Below are positions 34,877-46,717 of a stretch of 64,000 nucleotides of DNA, piece after piece (position 1 is the stretch's first letter; each line of letters opens with the position of its first letter). A program made the translations under genes and the position numbers. The DNA is from Albugo candida (Eukaryota; Oomycota; Peronosporomycetes; Albuginales; Albuginaceae). The stretch spans positions 310,001-374,000 of the forward strand of contig CAJNAR010000144.1 in assembly GCA_905220665.1 (NCBI GenBank). The letters run 5' to 3'. Under the pieces are notes generated by a model that did no database searches, was not told the origin of the DNA, and saw nothing but the letters and a program-made list of their open reading frames with translations.

Positions 34877-35676
34877 ATGGAGAAGAGTAACGATGCAAGC
34901 TCCCGACCTTCTGTTCCGCTTGCAGGCTTCGTATCAACTTCAATGCTGATCTCATCAGATGGCGTATGTGAGCTATTGTGATTCTGTGGAAACATTTGCG
35001 TGACTCAGACTCGCTGCAGTTTTTTGGAGAAAACACGGAAGAGAAACGAATCACAAATTCTCCAATCATCGCCACAACTATGTCTGATGGTGTCTATAAA
35101 CCGCTATATGAAAGGCTGAAGGAACAGAGAGAGGAAAAAGAGAATGAGTGGAAGGAAAAGCATAATCCTTTTGGTATGAGTCGTTGAATTTCACAGCAAG
35201 CAGAGTACTTACAAAATGTTTGTAAAAGCACCTCCAAAAGCTTTGGATGATGAAGAGATATCATTTATAAGGCAGCTCGAGACGAAAAAGCTAGATTCCG
35301 ATATGCAGCGAAAAAAACAACAGGAGCATGATCGTGCTGCATTCTGTAAGCTGATGCTCCGTACTCAATTGTCTTGTGATTTTTGACCATTTTGATGCAT
35401 CCAGTGGTGGCTAGAAATTCCAAAGCAGTTGCCCGTCCGATTTTACCAAATGTTTCCATTTCAACTGGCCAGTCCAAAGCTAAAAAGATTCCTGCAGCTC
35501 CTTTGGTCCGGGTGCGTAGTAAGAGACCAGTGCCGCAAGAATCCGATGACAGAGATGGCGAATCGTCCAGAAGGAAGCAGCATAAGGAAAATATCTCGTT
35601 AGCACCGCTTTCCTCAAAAGCAAGCGAGCGTATTGTCAAATTGGTCGCCTACGATGGTGATAGCGATGACGGATGA
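34877..35676 (+). CDS. PSME3IP1/FAM192A (NIP30-domain) protein, 209 aa
   Basis: The family binds the nuclear proteasome activator PA28-gamma. Four exons (34877-34963, 35020-35173, 35229-35345, 35405-35676) join in frame to 209 residues. The N-terminus has GFVSTSM, the start of the NIP30 domain, then YKPLYERLKEQREEKENEWK and KALDDEEISFIRQLETKK, matching the conserved YERL...EE and LDxDExxFL blocks. The C-terminal half is disordered and basic. The last residues LVAYDGDSDDG match the conserved acidic C-terminus that binds PA28-gamma in the animal protein. The ATG chosen is the only one in frame. The following gene is convergent. Confidence 0.85.
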
Positions 35677-35889
35677 TCTCAGATGCGAGAAGGTACCCAA
35701 GCAACAATCAAAATGGCATCACGGCAATGAATTTGAGTGCAAAGATGTTATCGCATCGTTTGGTACATCGATTGATAGTCCGTATAGAAACACTCATATC
35801 TTTTTGTGGAAATTGATCTTTTAGATATCGGATTGTTGAGCTTCTTTCTCGCCGACGAGGGAATCCTCTCAGTACCACGACTGTCGTGC

Positions 35890-37240
35890 TTATTTGTGGT
35901 CAAGCGGTAGCTTAGATTCGCTCAACCTTCGACATACCACATTGACGGGAGGAGAGGATTCAATACAAACTCGTCGCTGAAGTCTGCCATGGATTCTTTT
36001 TGGTCGCTCCGGAGTTCTCGTCACATAGTGAGTCTTCTTTTTGGCTGATAGATTTCTATCGAATTTTACCGAGCTTAGTGCTCCTACATTTCGAAGCCGA
36101 TCTGCTGCTGCTCTGATGGAAGAACATTTTCCTCCTTCATCACTTTTAGCTTCAAAATGGCTTCTATTTTGGATTGATAGATCACTCGCTTTTCTACTGT
36201 TTGTGTTGAGTACATCCCCTGGGAGTCTTGTGTGTGTATGGCTAGCATTTAATGTGGCAAACAGAGGAAGTTTCAGTACATCTTTCCGTTTGGCTACTCT
36301 AGGAACGGTAAGTCGATGTAGTTTATCTTCCAGATTTGAGCGTGTTCGCTTGTTGTTGTTTTTCTCGCTTGATAAACATGTTAAGAGACATGTTTGGGTC
36401 CTTTTTGCTGTCTGTAGCTATCACAAATAATCACCGTGAATGTTCGTTCTTTAATGATGATGTAATACTTACATCCGTTGTGCATTGAGTAGCAGGCTTT
36501 ACTGGCTGGGGTCTTGACGGTGGTAAATCTCCTTTAGGACAGTCAGTAAAGTCATCCATCTCAATCTCGTAATACTTTAAAAGACGAGAAGCCATCGAAG
36601 TTGGAATTCTCGGTACAATCTCGTCCTTGATGAATGAGAGAAACGGAGGTATTTCATCGTCTGCTTGTGACATTGAGACCGGTTTGCTCAGATCAAGAAG
36701 TAACGCTACCCGATTCAACAAGACAAAAATATCATCAACGTATTCTCCTCCATCATTCGATGAACTTGTGCACAAAATCAAGCGCAGTATCGCCTGTAAT
36801 TGCAGCAAACGAATTTTTTCATCAACGCTCATACTCAAAATCAATACATTGATATCCTCCAAACTTATAATCAGATCCAAGATGTCTTGTGATAATTGTT
36901 TCTCTTTCTGCTCAAAAAGCTCGAATCCGTAGGTTTCCTGCAAGAATTTAGTTGGAGTGTTCCCGTCGATGCCGACTAAGGCGTCATCGTACAATTTCTT
37001 CCAAGTGTGGAGCGACATCGATTGGGTAATATACTTTTTAGTAAAATGCATCTAATTGTAAACCGAACCGATTCCGACTCGAAATAGAAACAGGTCTTTA
37101 CCGGCTGAGAAGAAGTTCCAACCGTCTTTCAGAACGACACGATCACGAGCGATTGCGAAAAGCACATATATTTTTATCGTTATATATGGACTATCAGAAG
37201 ATGAGCTTGACTGACTTGGTTCATAGAAAATGTTGTCAAT
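35890..37240 (-). CDS. Putative Treslin/Sld3-like replication initiation protein
   Basis: At least three exons are visible. One begins after an acceptor at 37242-37241 (IDNIFYEPSQSSSSSD onward). A large one ends at 36473, and the last runs 36417-35890; the last two join exactly in frame. The middle is helical (LHTWKKLYDDALVGIDGN, DEKIRLLQLQAILRLILC, FLSFIKDEIVPRIPTSM). The C-terminal part is basic and disordered, with VTRTPERPKR and ESSPPV, S/T-P sites of the kind CDKs phosphorylate in Treslin/Sld3. The resemblance to the Sld3/Treslin core (RLLQLQ...LRL, FL.FI...VP) is suggestive only. The join near 37060 and the start codon are unresolved; a GTAAGT at 37298 implies a 5' exon without an obvious ATG. 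A different nuclear protein is possible. Confidence 0.45.
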
Positions 37241-37321
37241 CTGTAATAGGCGGAGTGGAAATAAGTAATCCGTCAACTAGGCGGGCGATGACACTTACCG
37301 ACCGTGCAAAAAGTTACGAGG

Positions 37322-38086
37322 CTATTTGAATTTGTCCGATATTGAACGAGTAAATCTTTTTGCTCCTTCGTAAGCGTATGTAGCGACCTTAGCTAGTTCA
37401 CCAGCGATATAATCCTTATTTTTCTCAATGAAATTTTGCAGCATTGATTTGCAAACATCCGTGGGATCAACGCAATAATCAACGAGACTTTCAGGTGGAT
37501 TCGTGCACAATACGGTGAAGATTTCTTCGGATAACGCCTGGTGTCCTAATTGCAAAAGCTCCGCAACACTTTTCTTGAATCTATTTTTCTTGTACAAGTC
37601 TTTGGTTTCTTCGACGACAGCTTTCTGTACCTCCTCAGGAAGTTCAAAAGGCTCGTCTACTTCTCGACTTGTTCCTGCTCTAGAAGCGTTGGACTTGGGT
37701 TTTGATCTTTGCTTCTTCTTTGGAGTCAACGAACGATCGAGCCATGAGATTTTACTTTTGATACATTCTTGAGCTTCTTCCCCGGATTCCTTACACGACT
37801 TGGATAGTTCATAACGAAAAAAGTCTGATTGAGAAAGCGCGTTGTCATTTTTATTCGCAGCGAGCGGAATATCTTGATGATTTGCCAAAATCGCTCCAAA
37901 CTTTTCAGGCTGGTAGTCCACTGATTTTGACGCGTGAAGAAGAGGCATTTCAACGATACGCTGATCCGAATCTTGGTCAACTTTATCATGGCTATCATAG
38001 TCAGGTGATTTTCTCACATTTTGCGGTTGCGAGGTCCACGCATTTGAGAGAAGCAGAGCAAAGCTTACGACGAGTGTTTGACGCAT
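37322..38086 (-). CDS. Putative secreted protein, 254 aa
   Basis: A single-exon frame; the ATG at 38086 was chosen because it opens a classic signal peptide (MRQTLVVSFALLLSNAWTSQ, cleavage near residue 18). An upstream in-frame ATG would bury it. The mature protein is hydrophilic. An acidic first half (KVDQDSDQRI, ESGEEAQECIKSKISWLD) is followed by a basic cluster (KKKQRSKPKSNAS) and a helical C-terminus (EEVQKAVVEETKDLYKKNRF, NFIEKNKDYIAGELAKVATY). Five cysteines lie in the mature chain (CKES, QEC, LC, DYC, DVC). No RxLR, CRN or CHxC motif is present and I do not recognise the family. Being at the edge of a gene-poor gap, it is a candidate effector, which is an inference. Confidence 0.7.
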   Translation of the reverse strand: MRQTLVVSFALLLSNAWTSQPQNVRKSPDYDSHDKVDQDSDQRIVEMPLLHASKSVDYQPEKFGAILANHQDIPLAANKNDNALSQSDFFRYELSKSCKESGEEAQECIKSKISWLDRSLTPKKKQRSKPKSNASRAGTSREVDEPFELPEEVQKAVVEETKDLYKKNRFKKSVAELLQLGHQALSEEIFTVLCTNPPESLVDYCVDPTDVCKSMLQNFIEKNKDYIAGELAKVATYAYEGAKRFTRSISDKFK

Positions 38087-39587
38087 CTGATGTTTTGTCG
38101 TGAGTAAATTATTGTATGGCCTATATGAATCGGGTCCAACAACAGCGTAAAACTCGACGCACTGGCGTACGCTTGGCATACCACTTTTTGTCTCACCGTA
38201 TCTTTTCTAAATCGCTATCGACTGTGTAGTCCATGTCTCGGTACATATGCGCCACGATCGTGCCTGAAAAATTCTTACCATCGAGAGTACTTCGTTGAAG
38301 ATCATCACGATCAGACGAATCTTACCCTTCCCGATTCGCGCACACGACATACTTTAGAATCTTATGGATCATTTCTGTTATAATGTTGCTGCTTGTAGCA
38401 AAAAAAGGTACATTGGACTTTTTGTGAAGAATCTATGCAACACCCTCACTCGAGTCAGAGGCTCGAACTGATCACACTAGGGTTGCTTTATATCCAAAAC
38501 TGTACCTCCATATCCCTATCTCAGCTGTTCGAGTGTGTGAATCATAACCTGTAATCAACGACAGGAAATGAGAAGGAGGCTCGGATGTACCTCCTTGTTG
38601 CCTCATGATGCGGAAAGGATGATTGCTTTATTGTATAGTAACTGTGTCCTTATAATGGCATTAGTCTTGGTAAATGCATATAAATAGGATCATCGAGCCA
38701 TTTGGAGCAGTTAGGTGCACATTATGTTATTAGGATTGTGGTTACGATGCAACATTGTTACTCGTCGTTTTTGTTGATCAATATCATTATCTACTTTTTA
38801 ATTAAAATTGCGAGAACTTGGAATACCTGTTGCAACACTTTCAATATTGATATGCTTCAAGGTATCGTTCGAATACATTTTATGGAGTAGGGCTGCATCT
38901 ACGGATCTGGATCTGGATCTGAGAGTTGGATTCATATCCACTGGATATCCATTTGAGATCCAGATCAAGTGGATCCATTTGCAGCCCTAGTAAGGACAGC
39001 ACCAAAGGATAAGCGATATCTAACGGATTGGATAAAGCAGATATCGGTGCAACCTTCGACTGGATTACTTATCGCAAGAAGACGAACATAACGCACATAA
39101 TAGTCTGCAAAGCACAAGATGGATTTAGATGACTTGTGGCGTTGCATAATAGATTGAGCAAGAACACGTCTTGTATCTCCACTATAACTGAATATTCATT
39201 GGCGCAGCAAAATCCCACCATGAAAAACTGTGAACTTGAACAAATTCTGTCCGTAGGGTACTTATTCCCCATAATTGTGACACTGATCTGCAGCTTATGA
39301 GATGTTAAAGGATTAGATTTTGAGTGCTTGCATGTCACAAATACGGAGCCATTTTCCCCCTTTGTTCGCAAGTAATTAATTCTTTGTTTAGATGAAATAC
39401 TTTAGACTTTGTGATCACTAAAACAACATGTTCGTATCCGACCACTATTCCAAATCTTGAACTCCTCTTTGATAAAGAACAAAATTGCTACATGCTGATC
39501 TCGTGCGTCAGCCAAGTAAAACATTCCCCATAAATGCCAAAAGCACGAGCTAACGACGCTCAGACATTGACGGGAGGTCATGAGCAA
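38087..39587. other. Gene-poor interval
   Basis: 1.5 kb with only short overlapping frames (up to 100 codons, none with a good start or domain). The one structured element is the 102-bp inverted-repeat element at 38888-38989. The rest is AT-rich and unremarkable. Confidence 0.4.
38888..38989. mobile_element. 102-bp MITE-like inverted-repeat element
   Basis: Begins tagggctgca and ends tgcagcccta, a perfect 10-bp terminal inverted repeat. Inside are three ggatct units on the left and gatccagatc/ggatcc on the right, so much of the element can fold into a hairpin. TAGGG-type ends resemble hAT non-autonomous elements. The flanks give no clear 8-bp duplication; a TA could be the target if the ends are GGGCTGCA. 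No coding capacity. Confidence 0.6.
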
Positions 39588-39788
39588 ATGATCAAGTACG
39601 TGAGAACGATCCTTGTACTTTTCCTTGGGCTGTATACTCGAACTGCATCAACTCGTCGCATCCTTGCTTCTTCGCCTGACTACAGATCGATAGAATCACT
39701 TGTAGAGAGAACCTCTTGTGTGTAAGACTCTGAGATTGAGCATTAATGTCTGATAATAAAAATTCTTTATAGTCGAAACTGCTCCTAA
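39588..39788 (+). CDS. Possible secreted mini-peptide, 48 aa
   Basis: Two exons (39588-39721, 39773-39788) join in frame across a 51-bp GT-AG intron. The first 21 residues (MIKYVRTILVLFLGLYTRTA) form a good signal peptide. The mature part of about 27 residues contains RRILASSPDY and ends C-x3-C-S, a cysteine pair created by the splice. An earlier in-frame start exists at 39534 but would hide the signal peptide. There are no relatives I know. It lies in an otherwise empty interval. Small size means chance cannot be excluded. Confidence 0.35.
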
Positions 39789-40690
39789 CTGGGAGCATCC
39801 ACAGAGTACTCAAGTGCAAATGTGATCGGTAGTGAATACGGCTCAAATGTAGCCATGGTCCTTCTAAGGTACAACTTCGCATGGTAGCCGGCAGAACGTT
39901 ATGTGCATTCATCTTTTACTTAAATGACGTGTTGTATGTCTGTAGCACCTGATCAGATGAGAGGTTTTCTGCAAAATTAGGGTGAGACTGATGGATCGGT
40001 CCATTTACAGTCCTGGAATCATTACTACGGGTAACGTTGGTAGCTTTGGTTGCTAATAGCTTCAAACATGTAATTTTGATCAATTTCGCCGTTTTGGAAG
40101 TATCATAATGTTGACATCAGATTTGATGGTAGCAGCATCAGGTCCCGATCTGCTCAATGGCTCAAAGTATACGCATTCAAGTGATTTCATACTGCCCAGA
40201 GTTGTCGCTGTAGACTTTTGGATGTCGCAAAGTGATACGAGCCTCTCACTCAAAAAAACTTGATGCGTACAATTGGTCGGATACCGGTGCCTATTCGTGT
40301 CTGTGTGTGCAGATGAACGACAGAAAAAAAAATAGATCAAGCAGCTGGGTGTCAACCTCTCAAGTATTATTGTTTCAAACTCATTGCCCGTGATCATGCA
40401 CCTAAAATAGAGGTGCTGTTCATAGGAATCTCAATCAATAGCTGTCGATGGCGCCCCAATGTGTGAATCACCGCATTTATTCTTTCATTTGGAATCTTCC
40501 CTATACCAGCACATATTCCTCATACTACCATGACATTCGTTCACCACCAGTAAGATCTTTGTGCTGATCATCAATATCGCTTAAAGTCACGCCCCAATCG
40601 CATGGCCCGCACCAATGAGTCTGTTGAGATTTCCAACCAGCAAACTCTATTCTACATCCAAGCTTTCCCATAGAACATCTATTTCAGCAC
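39789..40690. other. Gene-poor interval
   Basis: 900 bp between the mini-peptide and the REV3 stop. Only short frames occur (one of 105 codons on the minus strand at 40080-40397) with no domain or splice support. It probably holds the REV3 3' UTR. Confidence 0.4.
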
Positions 40691-43600
40691 CTATAAGCCC
40701 TCAAGACTTTCCTTTTCTTCTTCCGGGCTTTTTGAGATTATTCTTCCAACACGATCACCCAGGATCTGGCTTTGGTTCCAAATCGGGCATGGTAGACTTT
40801 GACACGTTTGATACCATATAAATTGATTTCCCTCTGTACAAAGAGAGCACAATTGTCGGAGCTTTCCTAGCTGCATATCGAGTAAAACTTCCCTATGCTT
40901 CAATTGGAGTAAGCTCCGCTGTGCGTTCTCTTGACAACATGGACACAAAGCATTTGGGCGGGTCCAATCCAATGAGATCATGGAAGACGAAGGGATGACG
41001 GAACCGCATAAATAGCAACGAACGCTCTTGTAGAAAAATTCGATCGATTTACGATTGCTCGGGGTAGACCTTCTTGGATGTTGGGGTTTCTCTTGTAGCA
41101 AGTCCTCGATATCGATACTGGCGTATCCATTTGCTTTACTATTCACCTTGGAAACGCTGGCAAACCAATCCCGAATGTTCACGCCTACTAGCAGAAATAA
41201 GCGTTCCAGACTTGGAATGATCTGTTTCTCAATGTAGTATTGATAGTTGATTGTGTTTCCGGACGGATTGGCTACAAAACGGTACGGTGATATCACTAAA
41301 TCAATCAATCGAGCACCTGGAAAGCCATTGATGACAACGTAAGGAACGCGTTCTGCATACCGCGGTTCAGCTCTAGGATCGGATGCCATCGCTTTCAGAC
41401 TGACAAGAGCTGCAGGCGGCGCGTGAGAGTTATCCGCATAACTTCCTAATCGAACTTCTTTTGCAAAAACGTAGTCGCGTAAGGGAATCTGATTGCTCAG
41501 CATTTGACGGCGTATATGGATCATGACACGTTTGATTCGGGATAAATCGCGGGTCTCAAACAGGAGCTGAAGTGAAGTACGCATGAGTTTTTGGACAAGT
41601 ACGCATGAATCGCGACGGACAATCTCAACACCCTTGGCATCCAATTCGCCTTGTACCTGGTCTAAAGATTCGTACTTGTAGCCTACGTATCGTTTTTTCG
41701 AGACCAATATGCAGCCAAAGTACACCTTTTCCATTTTCAGTTCGACAGGTCTACACACAAGCGATGAACAGTGCCACATCCGTATGTCGAAAAGATTCTC
41801 AGACCTCGGATTCAAAGCTGTGATTTTTTTGGCGATTTCCTGTCCGATGCAAAATGCTTCATTTTTTGAACGGCCTTCAAGTAGAACAAATAAACTATCG
41901 GTATCTCCATAAACAACACGCGCGTTCCACTCGGAATGTGATTCAACCACTCGCACTGTTGCTTCCAAAGTGCATCGACCAGTCTAAGTAGATATATCTT
42001 GAAAAAATCTAGCAAAATAATTTTCAGTGTACCTGAACGATAGCATCAGCAAGCTGGGCGCATGGCATTCTCCCTGAAAACCCAGCTGCAGTGTACCCGT
42101 AGGTAACATTGGCAATCAGCTTGAGAGCAAGTTGACGTGCATCCAGCTTCTTGTATAAATTCTTTGACAGCGTCGGAGACTGATGTTTCTTCATCGCATG
42201 TTTGATCATGATTCGTGTTGCCAAAATCTCTTCCAAGATCGCAGGGACAATGCCCCTACGACGTGATTTTGGACAGAACAATGTTCCATTAGGAGCAATG
42301 TGAATCTCTTGATCGCAATTTGTAAATCCTTTTTCATCAGGACTGAATGAGGTCACACCCATAAAAGTCTCAAGCTCTGGCTTCATCCCGTTTTCTAGGC
42401 GCCCAAGATACGTGGAATAGCAGAGATTATATGCGATCACGAGGGAGGGATACAGCGACTATTTCACATAGTTAGTGTGTGTTTCAGGAGAGATAGGGAA
42501 GGAAGCTTACTTGAAAGTCCAAGACCACGACTGGGTCTGAATAATAACGCGACTGAGGCTCCATCACCAGAGGAATACACTCCATGGGCGCTTGTGCCGC
42601 GACTTGATTACGACTTGGTGATAGCAGCACAAAGTTATTCCGTTTGGTCACGCGGAGCATCACAGCCTCCACACGAAATTGTGATCCACGCGAAAGAACG
42701 GAATAAAAATCGATACCAAAAAGTCGAGCCATTTCACTACTCAACGAGTGTTCAGATTGTCTCGAGAATATGCGACACAAACGTTAATGCACCTTGTGCG
42801 CGTGATGAATTGCATTCGCGACAAAAGCTTGAGGTTCACAACGGCCTTGTCAAGCAAATGATCTAACATCTTCCAACGTCGTAAACCTTCTTCTCTAAAA
42901 CTCGTTGACATTTCTTGCCAGCTATAAGTCGGCCATGTTTGTTGAAGCACAGATTGCACAATGTCTTCGATGCTGTATCGAGCTAATTTGAGTTCGGATC
43001 GAGCCACGCGCCATAGATTAATGACATGTCGACCGTGAATCCAAAGTCCAGATGCTTTTGCCATTCCCCATATCGTGCCGATCGATGTCTTGATCTTACC
43101 TGGATCTTTATCGTCTACATTCACGTGAGAAACGGGATTACGGGCGTCAATTGGAGTCTGGGGAAGTCGTGACATAGTTTGTATAAGGTTGATCTACATG
43201 AGCATATGTAGACATCAAAACAAGCTGTAAGTCTCATTCCGCCATAATCAAGTGTACATTCAGATGCATGGCACGATCCACGAGATATCCAATCGAGCTT
43301 TTCTGTACTTCAAATCCTGTAAGAAAATCTGGATCCCATGTCTCTACGACCTTGTTGAAGCATGTAAAGATCTCTTCTTCACTCGAAACAGCGAATACGG
43401 CAGCATCATGACGACCAAGACAGAATCTCTTTCCGATCAGCTTTCGTTTGGCTGTGATCAATTGCGCAAAATTCGCCTCGAAACGCAAAGTATCTTGAGA
43501 TTCTTTTACTAGAGTATTTTGAGAGTCGGGAATGGCTTTGTCTTCGGCTGTGTTGATAATGACGCCTGTGTGTTTCGTCTTGTTTCGATGGAATCCTTCT

Positions 43601-46600
43601 TTAGCTGAAATTGCATACGCTATCGCGCCAATAGCATCGATAGCAGGGTCTGGCGATAGACTTCCTCGACAAAATGCACAAACTTCGACGGACAGAGTGG
43701 TGATATTGGGTGTCGATGTGGAGTGTACTTGCTCAGTTGCTGACAGCGACGTTGACGAATTGATTTGATTGCTCGTACTGAGAGCCTCACGTTTCACCTG
43801 TAGTCAAGTTTCGGATAGCCATCAGCCACTTGATAAGGAGATGATACATACCTCATTTTGACGAGAAGAAGCTTCCTTCGATAGCCAGTTACGCACCATA
43901 CTTTGACTCGGTGGGAGCATAGCTGTTGTATACAGACGATTATGATTCTACGCATGGAAATTGAATGTTTCGTGATGTATTAAGCCCGCGGGAGTTCTTA
44001 CCGCATCCCTGCAACCTGAACGTCTGTGTTCGCCTTGTTCTACGGAGATGAGCTCATCCAGACCGCGGAATACTCTGCCGATAGTATTACTACTGAGCTC
44101 ATGTCGTTGCATGAAAGTATCGAAGCGATCGAGTTTCGTGACGTCATTTTGATCAGTGAATTGAAACTTATAACCACCAAACATTAATGGCTTTTTGGGC
44201 AGATCGCCGGGATCAGAGTAAAAGGCTCCAGTATTCTGTACAATACGTCATGAAAGATGCTCCGATACTGATTGATCGCAAGTGGACTCACATGATGTGG
44301 TAAGATTCCGAGTGATTGAGATGATTCGATCAATTCCTCAAAGGTAGGAGGACGCGTACGGTATAGCCACACTTTATTTTCTTGCACTGAGTCTCTTATT
44401 ATCGATGCCTTTCTTCGCTTCCTTTGCTTTGAAAGGCAAAGAATTGGAGAAGTATCTGGAGTTGCCTTCAATCTGTTATTGGTATTGCTTTGGTGTATCA
44501 TTTCTTGAGATGGTTTGATGCATTGTGATTGTGAACAATCGGTTTTGATTCGATTTGTATCTGCTGCCCAGACTTCCCTGGAATAAGTAATTGTTTCAGA
44601 GGCTTGTGAATCCGTAGTCAATTGTGCTTTTCTTGAGTATGATTTTGCGTTCAGGCTGAAAAAGTCTTGCTTTTGTAGCTTCTTCGTCCGATCGGACGCG
44701 CGATTGATGCGTGAGCTTCCAATATCCGCCGCATGTTGTGACTTATCTGTGGATACCTCCCACCATTTACTCGATCGATTCGCAGTAGCATTCGATTTAT
44801 AGTTTGGACTCTCGGATGTTGACACTCGTTGCGATTCCAGGATTGCTGTCGCTTCGGCTGCATCGTTTCGTTTGTCAGATTCGTCAGATCGATCCGATCG
44901 ATAATCCGCTAATTCATTTTCCAATTCGACTCCAGTTGAGCTGTCTTCCAAAGGATTTTTCATCCTGAGTAAAAAGTTGAGAATATCGAGATCTTCTTCA
45001 GCACGCTAGCGAATGCGAAGCGGTGATGAAAACCGTTGTATAAATGCGCAAAGAACTCACTTTTGTATCGGACATGCCACTACAGTTTTGGCTAAATGAA
45101 AATTGATTTTCAGTGTCCGGAGAATGAATCTGGGAGCTCATGGGAACAAGATCATCGCCTTCGATCTCACTATGACCTCGTTTTTCCTCTATTCCTTCAG
45201 ATTTGACTTTTATAATTTTTGTCATAATTTTATTCAAAGAAGTTTTCATTTGATCATAAAAGTGCGACTGTGAAAGCAGAGTTTGAGACAGTCGAACATC
45301 CGTTTTGGAGCGTGATCCAAAGAAACGCTTTTGCTGTGTGTCTGTTTCCCGAGGGTAGCTATCTGGTAATTCTGGTGATTCATCCAAATGAGCCATTCGT
45401 CGTCTTTCTTTTTCTTCCTAAGAATTTGAATATCAATACAGCTATCAAGCTTTTCGAACACTCAGTTTTGTACCTCCCACAAAACGGCCAGAGATGGAAC
45501 GTTATTGACAATTCCGCGGGTTTCCAGTGAGATCTGATGTTCTCGAAATCGTCTCGAGTTTAGTACTGAGGCTATCGCAACATCCAGCTCCAAGCTACAT
45601 GAAGATTGACGACACCCGTTACTTTGTGGAAAGCCAGTGACTAGTACATGACGACCACGGATTTCGACAGATATTTGCTTGGACGACGACGATATCATGT
45701 GCTCGGGTACATTGCCTTGCAGGTAGATTCTTCTACACATTTCTCTGGTATCCACAATTGCTGACATATCATCCATTAAATGATGCTGCGACACTGGAAG
45801 TGGAGCCCGGAACTATACCACTTCCAGTTACAGTTTTAATATCACTATCATCCGTAGTTTCTCGAAAATGTCTCCGTACCTTCACATTGGAGAGATATAA
45901 AGGGTTCATTCCTTCAATGTGATAATCGGCAAACGTCTGGCGACATTGAGACTATTAGCAAACTCTGCATACCACAAAAACCAATCGATTCCGTACCTGC
46001 AGCATGTACGGAACGTGAGATTCAAAAGTTTGGAAAACACGCTTGGCTATCTGGCCACTTTCTAGCAATTGAACCAAATGATTCGAATGTCGAGGATTAT
46101 AATAAAATAACTGTATGAATAAGCAAGGTTGATCATGATATCCGTAAAATGGGATTCCCTTCACTATCATCAGCTAAGGGTCTCATTAGAAGCGATTGCA
46201 GAGCAAAATTTGTCGATGAAAACCTTTGCAATCACGTTGGAAAACTTTGCATTGGAAGAAATAGTCGAAGAATGATCCAACTTTTTCTGAAAACTTTTCT
46301 CAATATCTGTCGCTAGTGCTGGTAAAAGCTTCTGTAGCTCCGACAATTTTCCGAAAATTGGGTCATTCTCGCAACGAAGATAGAAATACGGGAGTACCTA
46401 CAGTAGATGTGGCCAAGTAAGAAGATGATTAATATGTTATTAGGCAGCAGCGTACTCCGTGTAGATGCACCAGGGTCTTTTGGCCAGCGGATGTGGATCC
46501 AAAGATGCGAATCACAGGTACACGATGAGCTTTTCGGTAGTAAGGAGATTTTGGAAGATTGAAAAGTTCATTGTCGGGTAATGGTGTATTCATATAGTAA

Positions 46601-46665
46601 TCAACATGAACGACATCAACACGGATGAATTCCTCATCGTTAGTGCGCTCGACGACAGAACTCAT
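40691..46665 (-). CDS. REV3: DNA polymerase zeta catalytic subunit REV3, about 1729 aa
   Basis: A family-B translesion polymerase. Fifteen exons join in frame: 46665-46456, 46397-46224, 46173-45997, 45936-45880, 45812-45474, 45417-45061, 45005-44292, 44235-44002, 43947-43852, 43797-43258, 43193-42793, 42736-42511, 42458-42033, 41983-41805, 41750-40691. N-terminal blocks are VPVIRIFGSTSAGQKTLVHL and VKGIPFYGYHDQ. The region before the exonuclease domain has RTRPPTFEEL and FYSDPGDLPKKPLMFGGYKF. The exonuclease I motif reads TLSVEVCAFCRG, without the DxE pair, so proofreading is absent, as usual for REV3. Polymerase motifs are DFQSLYPS (about 1173), KLIANVTYGYT (about 1288) and YGDTDS (1342-1347). 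Two C-terminal cysteine clusters (CYLCG/CPCC and CSLC/CQSLPC) could bind zinc and an Fe-S cluster plus REV7/POLD2-type subunits. The intron 41751-41804 is 54 nt and stop-free. Confidence 0.96.
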
Positions 46666-46717
46666 AACTATTGCATAATTATTAAAGTGTCAGACACAGT
46701 TGTATTAGTAACAGCCG

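Noticed and set aside
34821..35075. Minus-strand frame opposite the NIP30-domain gene
   Set aside because: The plus-strand exons carry the conserved NIP30 blocks; the minus frame is a shadow.
36041..36430. Plus-strand frame with two hydrophobic stretches
   Set aside because: It overlaps the antisense last exon of the Treslin-like gene, which joins exactly in frame; the plus frame has no ATG start and no family.
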